Shown here one piece after another: positions 18,765 through 27,303 of a stretch of DNA of 64,000 nucleotides; the first letter of the stretch is position 1, and every line of letters begins with the position of its first letter. Position numbers and translations under genes: made by a program. The stretch comes from Prauserella flavalba (lineage in GTDB: Bacteria > Actinomycetota > Actinomycetes > Mycobacteriales > Pseudonocardiaceae). The stretch spans positions 558,001-622,000 of the forward strand of contig NZ_MASU01000013.1 in assembly GCF_003202235.1 (NCBI RefSeq), read 5' to 3'. The notes below the pieces were generated by a model. That model saw only the letters and a list, made by a program, of their open reading frames with translations, did no database searches and was not told where the DNA came from.

Positions 18765-19396
18765 GTCCCCTGCGGTGGGAGCCGGGACAGACGGCGGTGC
18801 TGACTTTCCTGCGCCCCGACGCGAGCGTCGGCCAGCAGCACCCGTTGCGCGTGCTCGCCGACGACGGCACCCGGCTGCTCGGCTGGCTGCCCTCCGGCAC
18901 CCGGATCGTCGGCAGCAGGCTCACCGACGGCAGGCACCAGCGCGACGCGCCACTGGCCGAGCGGTTCGTCGCCCCGCGCAGGCGCGTCCACGACCGGTGG
19001 CACGGCACGTCCACGCTGCGGCTGGTGTGCGAGGACGCGTGGTCGTCGGTGTGGTGGTTCTTCGACGAGGCAGGCGAGTTCACCGGCTGGTACGTCAACC
19101 TGGAGATTCCGCGCGGGCGGGACGCGCACGGGCCGAGGCGCATCGACGGCGTGCTCGACGTCGACGTGGCCCCCGACCGCGGCTGGGAGTGGAAGGACGA
19201 GGACGAGGCGGAGGCGGCCCTGCGGGCCGGGCGCCTCACCGAGCGCGAGCTGGCACTGTTGCGGGAGGAGGGCCTGCGCGTGGCGGCGCTCGCCGAGGCA
19301 GGGGCGTTCCCCTTCGACGGCACGTTCACCGATTTCCGGCCGGACCCGGCGTGGCCGGAGCCCGAACTGCCCGCCGAGCTGCTGCGGGACTTGTGA
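18761..19396 (+). CDS. DUF402 protein (FomD/nucleotide-phosphatase-like)
   Basis: A 211-residue soluble protein. The DUF402 core is visible: WSSVWWFFDEAGEFTGWYVN, then an acidic metal-binding stretch (DGVLDVDVAP and WEWKDEDE). Characterised relatives include FomD and nucleoside tri/diphosphatases that bind divalent metals through these acidic residues. Which nucleotide or nucleotide-conjugate this protein cleaves is unknown. It starts at the ATG overlapping the stop of the upstream membrane gene. Confidence 0.85.
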   Translation: MSPLRWEPGQTAVLTFLRPDASVGQQHPLRVLADDGTRLLGWLPSGTRIVGSRLTDGRHQRDAPLAERFVAPRRRVHDRWHGTSTLRLVCEDAWSSVWWFFDEAGEFTGWYVNLEIPRGRDAHGPRRIDGVLDVDVAPDRGWEWKDEDEAEAALRAGRLTERELALLREEGLRVAALAEAGAFPFDGTFTDFRPDPAWPEPELPAELLRDL

Positions 19397-19399
19397 GCG

Positions 19400-19711
19400 T
19401 CAGGCCATCACGTAGGTGAGCCCGAACAGCGCCGCGGCCGTGACGAGCAGGGCGACCAGCGACTTCGCCGGCAGGTCGCGGGGGAAGACCTTGCCGTGCA
19501 GGCTCTTCCACCACACCACGCCGAACACGCCGCCGATGATGCCGAGGAAACCACCGAAACCGCCGGCCATGATGTAGCCGATCAGCACGATCAGGCCGGC
19601 CGCGAAGGTGAGCAACGCGGCGGCGGCGAAGGTCTTGGCGTCGGAGGCGGCGCCCGCGGACACACTGCTGCCGCCCTGGGGCTGCTGGGGCTGGATGCTC
19701 ACGTCCGCCAT
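19400..19711 (-). CDS. Small membrane protein
   Basis: A 103-residue protein with a polar Gln/Ser-rich N-terminus of about 25 residues and three hydrophobic segments (ending GLTYVMA). No family recognised. Only 3 bp separate its stop from the stop of the convergent DUF402 gene. Confidence 0.7.
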   Translation of the reverse strand: MADVSIQPQQPQGGSSVSAGAASDAKTFAAAALLTFAAGLIVLIGYIMAGGFGGFLGIIGGVFGVVWWKSLHGKVFPRDLPAKSLVALLVTAAALFGLTYVMA

Positions 19712-19764
19712 CGTAGAGGTCGGCGAATCCTCTGACTTCCTACTAACGAGATATGCTCATCGAC

Positions 19765-20868
19765 ATGACTACGACGATCCCGTTCAGCCGTACCCTCAGC
19801 ACGTCTCCCGCCTCGGCGGAGCGCGTAGCCGAGGTACTGGCGGCTCCGGGATTCGGCACCCACTTCACCGACCACATGGTGACGGTCGAGTGGGACACCG
19901 AGCGTGGCTGGCACGACCCGCGGGTGCGTCCGTACGAGGGCCTCTCGCTCGACCCGGCCACGGCCGTCCTGCACTACGGGCAGGCGATCTTCGAGGGCCT
20001 CAAGGCGTACCGGCAGCCGGACGGCACCATCAGTGCGTTCCGCCCCGAGCAGAACGCCGCCCGATTCCGCCGCTCCGCGGCGCGGCTCGCGATGCCGGAG
20101 CTGCCCGACGAGCTGTTCCTCGGGTCTATCCACGAGCTGATCGCCGTCGACGAGCGGTGGGTGCCGACGCGGCAGGGTGACACGCTCTACCTGCGGCCGT
20201 TCATGATCGCCACCGAGGCGGGCCTCGGCGTCAACCGGCCGTCCGGTTCGTACCTCTACTCGCTCATCGCCTCGCCCGCCGGCTCCTACTTCGCCGGCGG
20301 CGTGAAGCCGGTCAGCGTGTGGCTGTCGACCGAGTACGTGCGCGCGGCCCCCGGCGGCACCGGGTTCGCCAAGTGCGCCGGCAACTACGCGGCGTCCTTC
20401 GTGGCGCAGGCGCAGGCCGTCGAGCAGGGCTGCGACCAGGTGGTGTGGCTCGACGCGGTCGAGCGGCGCTGGGTCGAGGAGATGGGCGGGATGAACCTGT
20501 TCTTCGTCTTCGGCTCCGGTGAGGACGCCCGGGTGGTGACGCCCGAGCTGAGCGGTTCGCTGCTTCCCGGCGTCACCCGCGACACCCTCCTGAGGCTGGC
20601 CTCCGACTTCGGCCACCGCGTCGAGGAGCGCAAGATCTCCACCGACGAGTGGGAGAAGGCGGCCGCCTCCGGCGAGCTGACCGAGGTGTTCGCGTGTGGC
20701 ACGGCCGCCGTGATCACGCCGGTGGGCAGGGTCAAACACGGCGGCGGCGAGTTCACCATCTCCGGCGGCAAGCCCGGCGAGCTGACCATGCGCCTGCGCG
20801 AGGAGCTCACCGGCATCCAGGAGGGCACCCGCCCCGACCCGCACGGCTGGATGCACAAGCTCGCCTGA
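19765..20868 (+). CDS. ilvE: Branched-chain amino acid aminotransferase
   Basis: A class IV PLP aminotransferase of about 367 residues that interconverts Leu, Ile and Val with their 2-oxoacids. The PLP lysine is about residue 203 in [15 protein letters not shown]; other conserved parts are [22 protein letters not shown] and [14 protein letters not shown] prefer the ATG at 19765 (MTTTIPFSR); an ATG four codons earlier (19753) is also possible. The position next to cobT matches Rv2210c-Rv2207 in M. tuberculosis. Confidence 0.95.
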   Translation: MTTTIPFSRTLSTSPASAERVAEVLAAPGFGTHFTDHMVTVEWDTERGWHDPRVRPYEGLSLDPATAVLHYGQAIFEGLKAYRQPDGTISAFRPEQNAARFRRSAARLAMPELPDELFLGSIHELIAVDERWVPTRQGDTLYLRPFMIATEAGLGVNRPSGSYLYSLIASPAGSYFAGGVKPVSVWLSTEYVRAAPGGTGFAKCAGNYAASFVAQAQAVEQGCDQVVWLDAVERRWVEEMGGMNLFFVFGSGEDARVVTPELSGSLLPGVTRDTLLRLASDFGHRVEERKISTDEWEKAAASGELTEVFACGTAAVITPVGRVKHGGGEFTISGGKPGELTMRLREELTGIQEGTRPDPHGWMHKLA

Positions 20869-20873
20869 CTCCC

Positions 20874-20957
20874 GCGAGTCGTGCGCTCCGGGGCGCGAGT
20901 CTTGCGCTCCGGAGCCCGAGTCGTGCTTTCCCGACAGCGAGTCGTGCGTTCCCGGAC
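20874..20957. repeat. Four tandem copies of a 21-bp repeat between ilvE and cobT
   Basis: Exactly 84 bp consist of four imperfect 21-bp units, each starting CGAGTCGTG or a close variant, at phase positions 20874, 20895, 20916 and 20937. The array fills the gap between the convergent ilvE and cobT genes and ends directly at the cobT stop. The period is a multiple of three. It is too short and has no spacers, so it is not a CRISPR array. Confidence 0.85.
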
Positions 20958-21986
20958 CTACTCGGGCAGCGGCACCTGGTCGAACGTCGTCATCTCCGTC
21001 AGCAGCCGTGCCGACGCCGTGAGCAGCGGCAGCACCGCCGTGGCGCCCGCGCCGCCGCCGAGCCGGACGCCGAGGTCGACCACGGGCTCCAGGTCGAGGT
21101 GGTCGAGCGCGAGCACCTGAGCGGGTTCGGTGGACCGGTGCGTGGCCAGCCACCACGAGCGCGAACCGGGTGCGAGCTCCTCGGCGACCAAGGCGGCGGC
21201 GGCCGACGCGAGCCCGTCGAGCAGCACCGGCGTGCGGCGCACGGCGGCCTGGGCGAGGAAGCCCGCCATCGCGGCGAGGTCCGCACCACCGGCCGTACGA
21301 AGCAGCTCCACCGGGTCGGACAGCGCGGGCCGGGCCCGGCGCAGGGCGTCGCGCACCGCGACGGCCTTGCGCATCCACCCGTTGTCGTCGATGCCCGAGC
21401 CCCTGCCGATCACGGCCACCGGTTCGGTCCCGGTGAGCGCCGCGACGAGCGTGGACGCCGGGGTGGTGACGCCGACACCGAGGTCGGCGGGCACGAGCAG
21501 GTCGGCGCCCGAGTCCACCTCCGCGTCGGCTAGCCGCATCCCCGCCCGCACGGCCGCCTCGGCCTCGTCGGCGGTGAGCGCGTCCTCGACGTCGATCGAG
21601 CCGGAGCCCCTGCGGACCTTGAACTCGCCGTCCTCCGCCGAGTCCACGGCGATGTCCTCCACGCGCAGGCCTGCGCCCGCGACATCGGCGAGGACGTTCA
21701 GCGCACCGCCCCCGGACCGGGCCGCGGCGAGCAGCTGCCGCGTCACCTCCGGCTTGTAGGCGGACACGCCCTTGGCGGCGATCCCGTGGTCACCCGCGAA
21801 CACGACGACCCGCGTGCGCTTGAGCGGGCGCGGCGGCGACTGACCCTGGCATGCGGCGATCCACGCGCCGAGGTCCTCCAGCTTGCCGAGTGACCCCACG
21901 GGCTTGAGCAGCAGGCCGTGGCGCCGCAGGGCGTCGGCGCGGGCGATCTCGTCGGGATGGGGAACGGTGGCGAACTCGATGGGCAC
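20958..21986 (-). CDS. cobT: Nicotinate-nucleotide--dimethylbenzimidazole phosphoribosyltransferase
   Basis: Makes alpha-ribazole phosphate for the lower ligand of cobalamin. It has 342 residues. Signatures are [37 protein letters not shown] and [15 protein letters not shown]-like glycine-rich text ([11 protein letters not shown]), with the catalytic Glu expected in [10 protein letters not shown]. It follows the SorC gene by 9 bp on the same strand and may be read from the HPr-SorC promoter, an odd mixed operon. No other cobalamin genes are in the window. Confidence 0.93.
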   Translation of the reverse strand: MPIEFATVPHPDEIARADALRRHGLLLKPVGSLGKLEDLGAWIAACQGQSPPRPLKRTRVVVFAGDHGIAAKGVSAYKPEVTRQLLAAARSGGGALNVLADVAGAGLRVEDIAVDSAEDGEFKVRRGSGSIDVEDALTADEAEAAVRAGMRLADAEVDSGADLLVPADLGVGVTTPASTLVAALTGTEPVAVIGRGSGIDDNGWMRKAVAVRDALRRARPALSDPVELLRTAGGADLAAMAGFLAQAAVRRTPVLLDGLASAAAALVAEELAPGSRSWWLATHRSTEPAQVLALDHLDLEPVVDLGVRLGGGAGATAVLPLLTASARLLTEMTTFDQVPLPE

Positions 21987-21995
21987 GGGGCCAAG

Positions 21996-22949
21996 TTACC
22001 GCGCGTCGCGCGTGAGCAGGGCCCTGGCCAGGGAGCTGTCGCACACGAGCACGTCGAGCACGCCCGTGCGCAGCGCGCCGAGCACCCCGCCCGCCTTCTC
22101 CGGGCCTGCCGCCACGCCCGCGACGGTCGGGATCGCGGCGAGGTCGGACAGCGACACGGCCAGCACGTGGTCGTCGGAGGGGCCTGCCAGCGGCGTGCCC
22201 TCGGCGTCGAAGAACCGGGCGCAGACGTCGCCGACGGGCCTGGCCGCGTCGAACCGGGCTTGCTCCTCGGCGCTGAGGTTCATGGCCTTGACGAGCGCGG
22301 CCGAGGAACCCTGCCCGACGCTGCCGATGCCGACGATCGCCACCTGCACGCGGCGGGCGGCGTCGAGGGTGGCCTGCACGCTCGGCTCGGCGAGCAGCAC
22401 GTCCCTGCCCGCCTTGGACGTGAGCAGCGCGGGCGCGTGCAGTCGCTGGTACCGGCCGCCGACGCGGCCCGCGAGGTCGCGCACGAGCTCCTCGCCGCTG
22501 ATCGCCGAGTCCACTGCGGACAGTCCACCCACGAGCGGAAGCACCTCGACGTCGAGCCCGCCCTCGTCGGGGATGTGCTGCACGACGGCCTGCAGCCCGT
22601 GCCCCCACGAGACGCCGATCTGTTGCCCCGCTTGCAGGTTCTCCAGCAGCCACCGGGCGCCGAGGTCGCCGACCCTCGACAGTGGACGGTCGGCGCTGTG
22701 GATCTCGGCGACCCGGCAGTCGCGCAGGCCGAACCGCGCGGTGAGCTCCGCCTCGAGATCCATGTCCCGGCCCGTCGGGTCGTTGATCTGGATCCGGACG
22801 ATGCCGCGCTCGCGCGCCGCGGTGAGCATGCGCGAGACACTCGAGCGGCTCACCTGCAGCGTGGTCGCGATCTCGTTCTGGGAGCGGCCTTCCTCGTAGT
22901 AGAGGCGGGCCGCCTTGACGAGCAGTTGCTGATCGCGCGGTGGTGGCAT
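21996..22949 (-). CDS. SorC-family sugar-phosphate-responsive regulator
   Basis: A 317-residue regulator. The N-terminal helix-turn-helix spans about residues 20-45 (RSQNEIATTLQVSRSSVSRML), and the C-terminal sugar-binding domain has the family's GVSWGHGLQAV and LLTSKAGRDVLL patterns. SorC proteins usually bind a phosphorylated sugar or polyol and control adjacent uptake genes. It lies between cobT and HPr and is divergent from the srl PTS operon, so I infer that it controls the PTS and the following catabolic operon through the 16-bp repeats at 23299, 25879 and 25961. Confidence 0.9.
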   Translation of the reverse strand: MPPPRDQQLLVKAARLYYEEGRSQNEIATTLQVSRSSVSRMLTAARERGIVRIQINDPTGRDMDLEAELTARFGLRDCRVAEIHSADRPLSRVGDLGARWLLENLQAGQQIGVSWGHGLQAVVQHIPDEGGLDVEVLPLVGGLSAVDSAISGEELVRDLAGRVGGRYQRLHAPALLTSKAGRDVLLAEPSVQATLDAARRVQVAIVGIGSVGQGSSAALVKAMNLSAEEQARFDAARPVGDVCARFFDAEGTPLAGPSDDHVLAVSLSDLAAIPTVAGVAAGPEKAGGVLGALRTGVLDVLVCDSSLARALLTRDAR

Positions 22950-22953
22950 GGGC

Positions 22954-23220
22954 TCACGCGTCCAGATCTGTCACCAGCAACCGCGAGAGCTCGGTGAGCG
23001 CGGCGTCGGCGTCGGCGCCGTCGGTGCGCAGCACCACCTCCTCGCCGTGCCCGATCGCGAGGCTCAGTACGGAGAGCATGCTGCGCGCGTCGACGGGTTC
23101 CGTGCCGGGCCTGCCGATCAGGACCTGGCCGGAGTGCTTGGCGGCGGCTTTGACGAATACGCTGGCGGGCCTGGCGTGCAGGCCGACGCTGGACGCGATC
23201 TTCACGCGGATCTCCGGCAT
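22954..23220 (-). CDS. ptsH: HPr phosphocarrier protein
   Basis: An 88-residue PTS phosphocarrier. The phosphorylated histidine is H15 in GLHARPAS, and a serine at position 47 (DARSMLSV) corresponds to the regulatory Ser46 region. It lies 4 bp before the SorC gene and divergent from the glucitol-type PTS, so it probably serves that system. Enzyme I is not in the window and must be encoded elsewhere. Confidence 0.94.
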   Translation of the reverse strand: MPEIRVKIASSVGLHARPASVFVKAAAKHSGQVLIGRPGTEPVDARSMLSVLSLAIGHGEEVVLRTDGADADAALTELSRLLVTDLDA

Positions 23221-23298
23221 GCGTGCTCCTTCGCAATCGGGTCTTGTCGACGCTTGAGCGGCATGTTACACACATCACTGGCAAACGTGAAGAACGTA

Positions 23299-23314
23299 CG
23301 CACATAAGTGCAAA
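23299..23314 (+). promoter_or_regulatory. Operator-like 16-mer before srlA (copy 1)
   Basis: CGCACATAAGTGCAAA ends 35 bp before the srlA start. The same 16 bases occur inverted, without a mismatch, at 25879-25894, and a 14/16 copy occurs at 25961-25976. The core GCACnnnnGTGC is an inverted repeat, as expected for a dimeric regulator. I assign it to the adjacent SorC protein by context. Confidence 0.65.
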
Positions 23315-23349
23315 TGCCGGATTGTGGGGGGCCGAGAAGGAGGCCAGGA

Positions 23350-24003
23350 ATGCAAGTGCTTGCTGTAATGGCGCAGCAGCAGCCGGCACAGCCAGAGCCG
23401 GAGACGAGCGGCGGTGTGCTCGGCGTCTTCGAATGGCTGGGCACACATTTCATCGGGCTGTTCAACGAGTCGGGCGAGCAGTTCGTGGGGTTGGTGACCG
23501 GCATCCTGCCGACCCTGATCGTCCTGCTCACGTTCATGTACGCGCTCACGACCTTCATCGGCGAGCAGCGTGTGACGAGGGCGGTGCAGTGGTCGGCGCG
23601 GTGGTGGATCACGCGGTACACGATCATGCCGATCATCGCGGTGCTCATGCTCACCAACCCGATGTGCTATTCGTTCGGCCGGTTCCTGCCCGAGCGGCAC
23701 AAGCCGGCGTTCTACGACTCCGCGGTGTCCTTCGTGCACCCGGTGACCACGTTCTTCCCGTACGCCAACGCCGGTGAGCTGTTCGTGTGGCTCGGCATCG
23801 CCAACGGCATCACGCAGCTCGGCGAGTCGACGGTTCCGTTGGCACTGCGGTACTTCCTCGTCGGCATCGTGGTGATCTTCATCCGCGGCATCGTCACCGA
23901 GAAGCTCACCGCGTTCATGATCAAGCGGACCGGCCGCACCGAGGTCTTCGCCGACTTCGACCGCGAGTTCGAGGCCGCACGGGCCGGAGGGGTGAAGGCA
24001 TGA
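23350..24003 (+). CDS. srlA: PTS glucitol/sorbitol-type EIIC (first part)
   Basis: A membrane subunit of the glucitol-type PTS permease, 217 residues with about four or five hydrophobic segments. The family is recognised from GEQFVGLVTGILPTLIVL, the MCYSFGRFLPERHKPAFYDS region and FPYANAGELFVWLG. In this PTS class the membrane domain is split between this protein and SrlE. A strong ribosome site (AAGGAGG) precedes the ATG at 23350. Its stop overlaps the srlE start. The specificity for sorbitol itself is not established; other polyols are possible. Confidence 0.92.
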   Translation: MQVLAVMAQQQPAQPEPETSGGVLGVFEWLGTHFIGLFNESGEQFVGLVTGILPTLIVLLTFMYALTTFIGEQRVTRAVQWSARWWITRYTIMPIIAVLMLTNPMCYSFGRFLPERHKPAFYDSAVSFVHPVTTFFPYANAGELFVWLGIANGITQLGESTVPLALRYFLVGIVVIFIRGIVTEKLTAFMIKRTGRTEVFADFDREFEAARAGGVKA

Positions 24004-25037
24004 GCGAGACGGACACCACGCACACCTCCCGCGCCGTGTTCGTGCGCGCGGGCGCGGGCGGCTGGGGGCCGGGCCTGCTGCTGCGGGCCGACGGCAAGCG
24101 CAACAAGGTGCTCTCGGTGACCGGGGGCGGCATCCACGAGGTGGCCGCGAGGATCGCCGCGCTGACGGGGGCCGAGGCCGTGGACGGCTTCACCACCACC
24201 GTGCCCGACGACGAGGTGGTGGCCGCGGTCATCAACTGCGGCGGCACGGCGCGCATCGGCGTGTACCCGCGCAAGGGCATCCCCACCGTCGACGTCTACC
24301 CCGGTGCGCCCGGCGGGCCGCTCGCGAAGTTCATCACCGAGGAGCTGTTCGTCTCCGCGGTCGGTGTCGAGCAGGTCCAGCCGTCCACAGTGGAAGGTGC
24401 CGAGGAACCGGCCGAAGAGCCCGCCGTTCCGCCGCGCTCGGAACGCCCTTCGTCGCGCGAGGTCGCCGCGACCGTCACCGGTGACGGGAAGTTCGGGCAG
24501 GCGTTCAACTCGGTCACCGGCGTCTTCGTCAAGTTCGGCTCCGGCGTCGGCTCGTTCGTCAACACGATGCTCGCCGCGGGCAGGCAGACGATCGAGCTGA
24601 CGCTCAAGACGATCCTGCCGTTCATGGCCTACGTGAGCCTGCTGCTCGGCATCGTCATCTACACCGGTGTCGCGCAGTGGATGGGCGAGGTGCTCTCGCC
24701 GATCGCGAGCAACCCCATCGGGCTCGTGGCGATCAGCCTCGTCGTGGCCCTGCCGTTCCTGTCGCCCATCCTCGGGCCCGGCGCGGCGATCGCGCAGGTG
24801 ATCGGCACGTTGATGGGCAGCCAGATCGCGATCGGCGCGCTGCCGGTGCAGTACGCGCTGCCGACGCTGTTCGCGATCAACGGCCAGGTGGGCTGCGACT
24901 TCGTGCCGGTGGGGCTCGCACTGGGTGAGGCGAAGCCGGAGACCGTGGCGGTCGGAACGCCCGCGGTGCTGATCAGCCGCATGATCACCTCGCCGGTGGC
25001 GGTGCTGATCGCGTGGGCCGCGAGTTTCGGCCTGTAG
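24000..25037 (+). CDS. srlE: PTS glucitol/sorbitol-type EIIBC
   Basis: A 345-residue protein with a cytoplasmic EIIB domain (about residues 10-130) and a C-terminal membrane domain (about 165-345) with five or six hydrophobic segments. The probable phosphorylated cysteine is C80 in VINCGGTARIGVYP. A Pro/Glu-rich linker separates the domains. The ATG overlaps the srlA stop (ATGA). It phosphorylates the incoming polyol using phosphate passed from EI, HPr and SrlB. Confidence 0.92.
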   Translation: MSETDTTHTSRAVFVRAGAGGWGPGLLLRADGKRNKVLSVTGGGIHEVAARIAALTGAEAVDGFTTTVPDDEVVAAVINCGGTARIGVYPRKGIPTVDVYPGAPGGPLAKFITEELFVSAVGVEQVQPSTVEGAEEPAEEPAVPPRSERPSSREVAATVTGDGKFGQAFNSVTGVFVKFGSGVGSFVNTMLAAGRQTIELTLKTILPFMAYVSLLLGIVIYTGVAQWMGEVLSPIASNPIGLVAISLVVALPFLSPILGPGAAIAQVIGTLMGSQIAIGALPVQYALPTLFAINGQVGCDFVPVGLALGEAKPETVAVGTPAVLISRMITSPVAVLIAWAASFGL

Positions 25038-25049
25038 GAGAGTGGAGGA

Positions 25050-25424
25050 ATGAGCGTGTATTACGAGAGCACCGTCCTGCGGGCAGGCGACGAGGCGGGC
25101 GACATGGTGGAGGGCGGAGTCATGATCCTCTACGCCGACCCGATCCCGGACGCGCTGGAGAGCGTGAGCGTCGTGCACGGTCCCGCGAAGGGGCCCGAGC
25201 GGGAGATCCGGCCCGGCGACGTGTTCCTCCTCGGCGACGAGCGCGTCGAGCTGGTCGCCGTGGGGGAGCGGGCGCACGAGAACCTGCGCACCCTCGGCCA
25301 CATCGTCGTCTACCTCAACCCCGACGAGGGCACGTCGCTGCTGCCCGGTGCCGTGCACGGCAAGGGAACCGTGACGCTGCCGAAGGCAGGTGCCCGGCTC
25401 GCGCTGAGCGGGGGGACGACGTGA
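25050..25424 (+). CDS. srlB: PTS glucitol/sorbitol-type EIIA
   Basis: A 124-residue soluble phosphocarrier that passes phosphate from HPr to SrlE. The family pattern LRTLGHIVVYLNPDEG near residue 90 and LLPGAVHGKG near the C-terminus are present. It begins 12 bp after srlE, with a GGAGG ribosome site, and its stop overlaps the gutM start. Confidence 0.9.
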   Translation: MSVYYESTVLRAGDEAGDMVEGGVMILYADPIPDALESVSVVHGPAKGPEREIRPGDVFLLGDERVELVAVGERAHENLRTLGHIVVYLNPDEGTSLLPGAVHGKGTVTLPKAGARLALSGGTT

Positions 25425-25816
25425 CCTGGCAGGCGGTGCTCGTGCTGGTCTGCGGCTTCGTCGCCGCGGGACTGCTGAGCTACCGCCAGCACCTCGGCTA
25501 CCAGCGCGCCGTCAACGAGCTGGCGACCGACGAGAACCGCAGCGGCATGCTGCTGGTCAGCGGGCGCGCGAAGGGGCGCCTGCGCGGCGCGATCGTGCTG
25601 CTGGTGATCGACCGCCGCCGCGGCGAGGTCACCAGGGCGCAGGTGATGGAGGGCGTGTCGGTGTTCGCGACGTTCACCGAGCGCCCGGACCTGGCGGGTC
25701 CCGTGGAGGGTGCCGAGGAACGCGCGGGCTCCAAGGCGCTCGCGAAGGCCGTCGCCGAGGCGCTCAAGATGGCCGCCCGGCTCAACGCCGGAACCCTGAG
25801 GTCCCAAGCCGTCTAG
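25421..25816 (+). CDS. gutM: GutM/SrlM-type regulator
   Basis: A 131-residue protein with one N-terminal membrane segment and a basic cytoplasmic part (YRQHLGYQRAVNELA, SGRAKGRLRGAIVLLVID), as in GutM proteins encoded with glucitol PTS genes and thought to modulate their expression. The GTG start at 25421 overlaps the srlB stop (GTGA). It completes the srlA-srlE-srlB-gutM operon, and hairpin copy 3 follows it immediately. Confidence 0.85.
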   Translation: MTWQAVLVLVCGFVAAGLLSYRQHLGYQRAVNELATDENRSGMLLVSGRAKGRLRGAIVLLVIDRRRGEVTRAQVMEGVSVFATFTERPDLAGPVEGAEERAGSKALAKAVAEALKMAARLNAGTLRSQAV

Positions 25817-25820
25817 ACCC

Positions 25821-25881
25821 AAATGCAGTGAAGGCCACCTTGCCTGCGTTCAACGCAGGCAAGGTGGCCTTCACTGCATTT
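25821..25881. terminator. 28-bp perfect hairpin, AAGGCCACCTT family (copy 3)
   Basis: Arms at 25821-25848 and 25854-25881 pair without a mismatch around a TTCAA loop. It is the longest member in the window. It terminates the PTS operon 4 bp after gutM, and its last three bases overlap the inverted operator-like copy at 25879. Confidence 0.82.
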
Positions 25882-25894
25882 GCACTTATGTGCG
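25879..25894 (-). promoter_or_regulatory. Operator-like 16-mer, exact inverted copy (copy 2)
   Basis: TTTGCACTTATGTGCG is the exact reverse complement of the sequence at 23299-23314. It lies in the 179-bp gap before the DRL-like operon, so the same regulator probably acts on both operons. Confidence 0.65.
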
Positions 25895-25960
25895 GAGAAC
25901 GTGGGCTTGTGTGCTTTTCCACCTGCGTGCTACCAAAGAAGCACCACGGTGCACACGATG

Positions 25961-25976
25961 TGCACATACGTGCAAA
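25961..25976 (+). promoter_or_regulatory. Operator-like 16-mer before the DRL operon (copy 3)
   Basis: TGCACATACGTGCAAA matches copy 1 at 14 of 16 positions and ends 19 bp before the ATG at 25996, a position where a bound repressor would block transcription. A further GTGCACACGATGTGCAC inverted repeat overlaps it from 25949. Confidence 0.6.
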
Positions 25977-25995
25977 AGGGTGGAGGAGCCTCGGG

Positions 25996-27303
25996 ATGAG
26001 TTATGTCGATCGGCTGCGAGTCCGCGAGCGGGAGCTGGGCCGCCCGGTGCGTGTCGGGCTCGTCGGCGCCGGGCAGATGGGCCTCGGCTTCGTGGTGCAG
26101 GCGAGCCGGATCGCGGGCATGGAGGTCGCGGCCATCGCCGACATCGCGCCGGAACGCGGGCGGCAGGCGTTCGCGCACGCCGGTCACGACCACGTGGTCG
26201 CACAGGGCTCCCGCGCCGAGCTGACCGCCGCGATCGAGGCGGGAACGCCGGTGGTCACCGACGACGCCGCGATGCTGCCCGGCCTTCCGCTCGACGTGCT
26301 CGTCGACGCCAGCGGCGTGCCCGAGGTCGGCGCGCGCGTCGCGTTCGCGGGCCTGCTCGCGGGCAAGGACGTCGCGATGCTCAACGTCGAATGCGACGTG
26401 ACCGTCGGCCTGCTCCTCGCGCGACTGGCGGCCGGGCTCGGCCGCGTCTACACCGTGTGCCGCGGCGACGAACCAGTGGAGTGCAAGGCGCTCGTCGACT
26501 ACGTGCGTGACATCGGCTTCGAGGTCGTGTGCGCGGGCAAGGGCAAGAACAATCCGCTCGACCCCACGGCGACGCCCGACTCGGTGGCCGACAAGGCCGC
26601 CGCGAAGGGCATGAACCCGCACATGCTCGCGAGCTTCGTCGACGGTTCCAAGACCATGATCGAGATGGCGGCACTCGCCAACGGCGCCGACCTGCGCGTG
26701 CCCGCGCGCGGCATGAGCGGCCCGCACTGCACCGTCGAGGCGCTCGCCGAGACGTTCCGGCCGGCCGCCGACGGCGGGGTGCTGCCGGGGCCGGGCGTCG
26801 TGGACTACTGCACGGGCCCGGTCGCGCCCGGCGTGTTCGTGATCGGCCGCAGTGAGCACCCCGTGGTCGTCGAGGAGATGGCCTACCTGAGCATGGGCAA
26901 GGGCCCGTACTACGCGTTCTACCGGCCCTACCACCTCGCGAGCGTCGAGGCGCCGCTGTCGGTGGCGCAGGCTGTGCTCGACCGTACGCCGAGCCTCTCG
27001 CCCGCCGCGTGGAACGCCGAGGTGCTCGCGGTCGCCAAGCGCGACCTGCGCGAGGGGGAGACGCTCGACGGCATCGGCGGGGAAACCGTGTACGGCGTCA
27101 CCGACAGCGCGGAGAACGCGAAGGCGGGCGACCACGTCCCGCTCGGTCTGGTGCAGGGGGCGCGGGTGCTGCGGGACGTCCCCGCGCGGACCGCGCTGAC
27201 CACCGCCGACGTCGCCGTCGACGAGACCACCACGATCGCCACGCTGCGCAGGCTGCAGGACCGGCTGCTGGAGGGGGAGGAGGTGCTCGGCGCGTGGATC
27301 TGA
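25996..27303 (+). CDS. DRL-like / COG4091 oxidoreductase with C-terminal SAF domain
   Basis: A 435-residue NAD(P)-dependent protein. The Rossmann motif GLVGAGQMG is at residues 21-29, a homoserine-dehydrogenase-like middle part includes [16 protein letters not shown], and a SAF domain (about residues 345-435) ends the protein. This is the architecture of COG4091, often annotated as a predicted homoserine dehydrogenase. The Brucella member DRL converts 1-deoxy-D-xylulose 5-phosphate to 2-C-methyl-D-erythritol 4-phosphate. Lying beside a polyol PTS, it may run in the oxidative direction on the imported polyol phosphate; that is inference. The ATG at 25996 follows GGTGGAGG. Its 3' end overlaps the E1-alpha gene by 10 bp. 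Confidence 0.85.
   Translation: MSYVDRLRVRERELGRPVRVGLVGAGQMGLGFVVQASRIAGMEVAAIADIAPERGRQAFAHAGHDHVVAQGSRAELTAAIEAGTPVVTDDAAMLPGLPLDVLVDASGVPEVGARVAFAGLLAGKDVAMLNVECDVTVGLLLARLAAGLGRVYTVCRGDEPVECKALVDYVRDIGFEVVCAGKGKNNPLDPTATPDSVADKAAAKGMNPHMLASFVDGSKTMIEMAALANGADLRVPARGMSGPHCTVEALAETFRPAADGGVLPGPGVVDYCTGPVAPGVFVIGRSEHPVVVEEMAYLSMGKGPYYAFYRPYHLASVEAPLSVAQAVLDRTPSLSPAAWNAEVLAVAKRDLREGETLDGIGGETVYGVTDSAENAKAGDHVPLGLVQGARVLRDVPARTALTTADVAVDETTTIATLRRLQDRLLEGEEVLGAWI

Noticed and set aside
20874-20957. Possible CRISPR array
   Set aside because: Units are contiguous 21-bp repeats with no spacers and no cas genes nearby.
25828-25995. Short protein starting MKATLPAFNAGKVAFTAF
   Set aside because: The sequence is the translation of the 28-bp hairpin and the operator region; the same peptide-like pattern appears wherever the hairpin family occurs.
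25996-27303. Homoserine dehydrogenase of threonine/methionine synthesis
   Set aside because: The SAF domain and COG4091 layout, lack of thrB/thrC neighbours and location beside a polyol PTS favour a DRL-like role.
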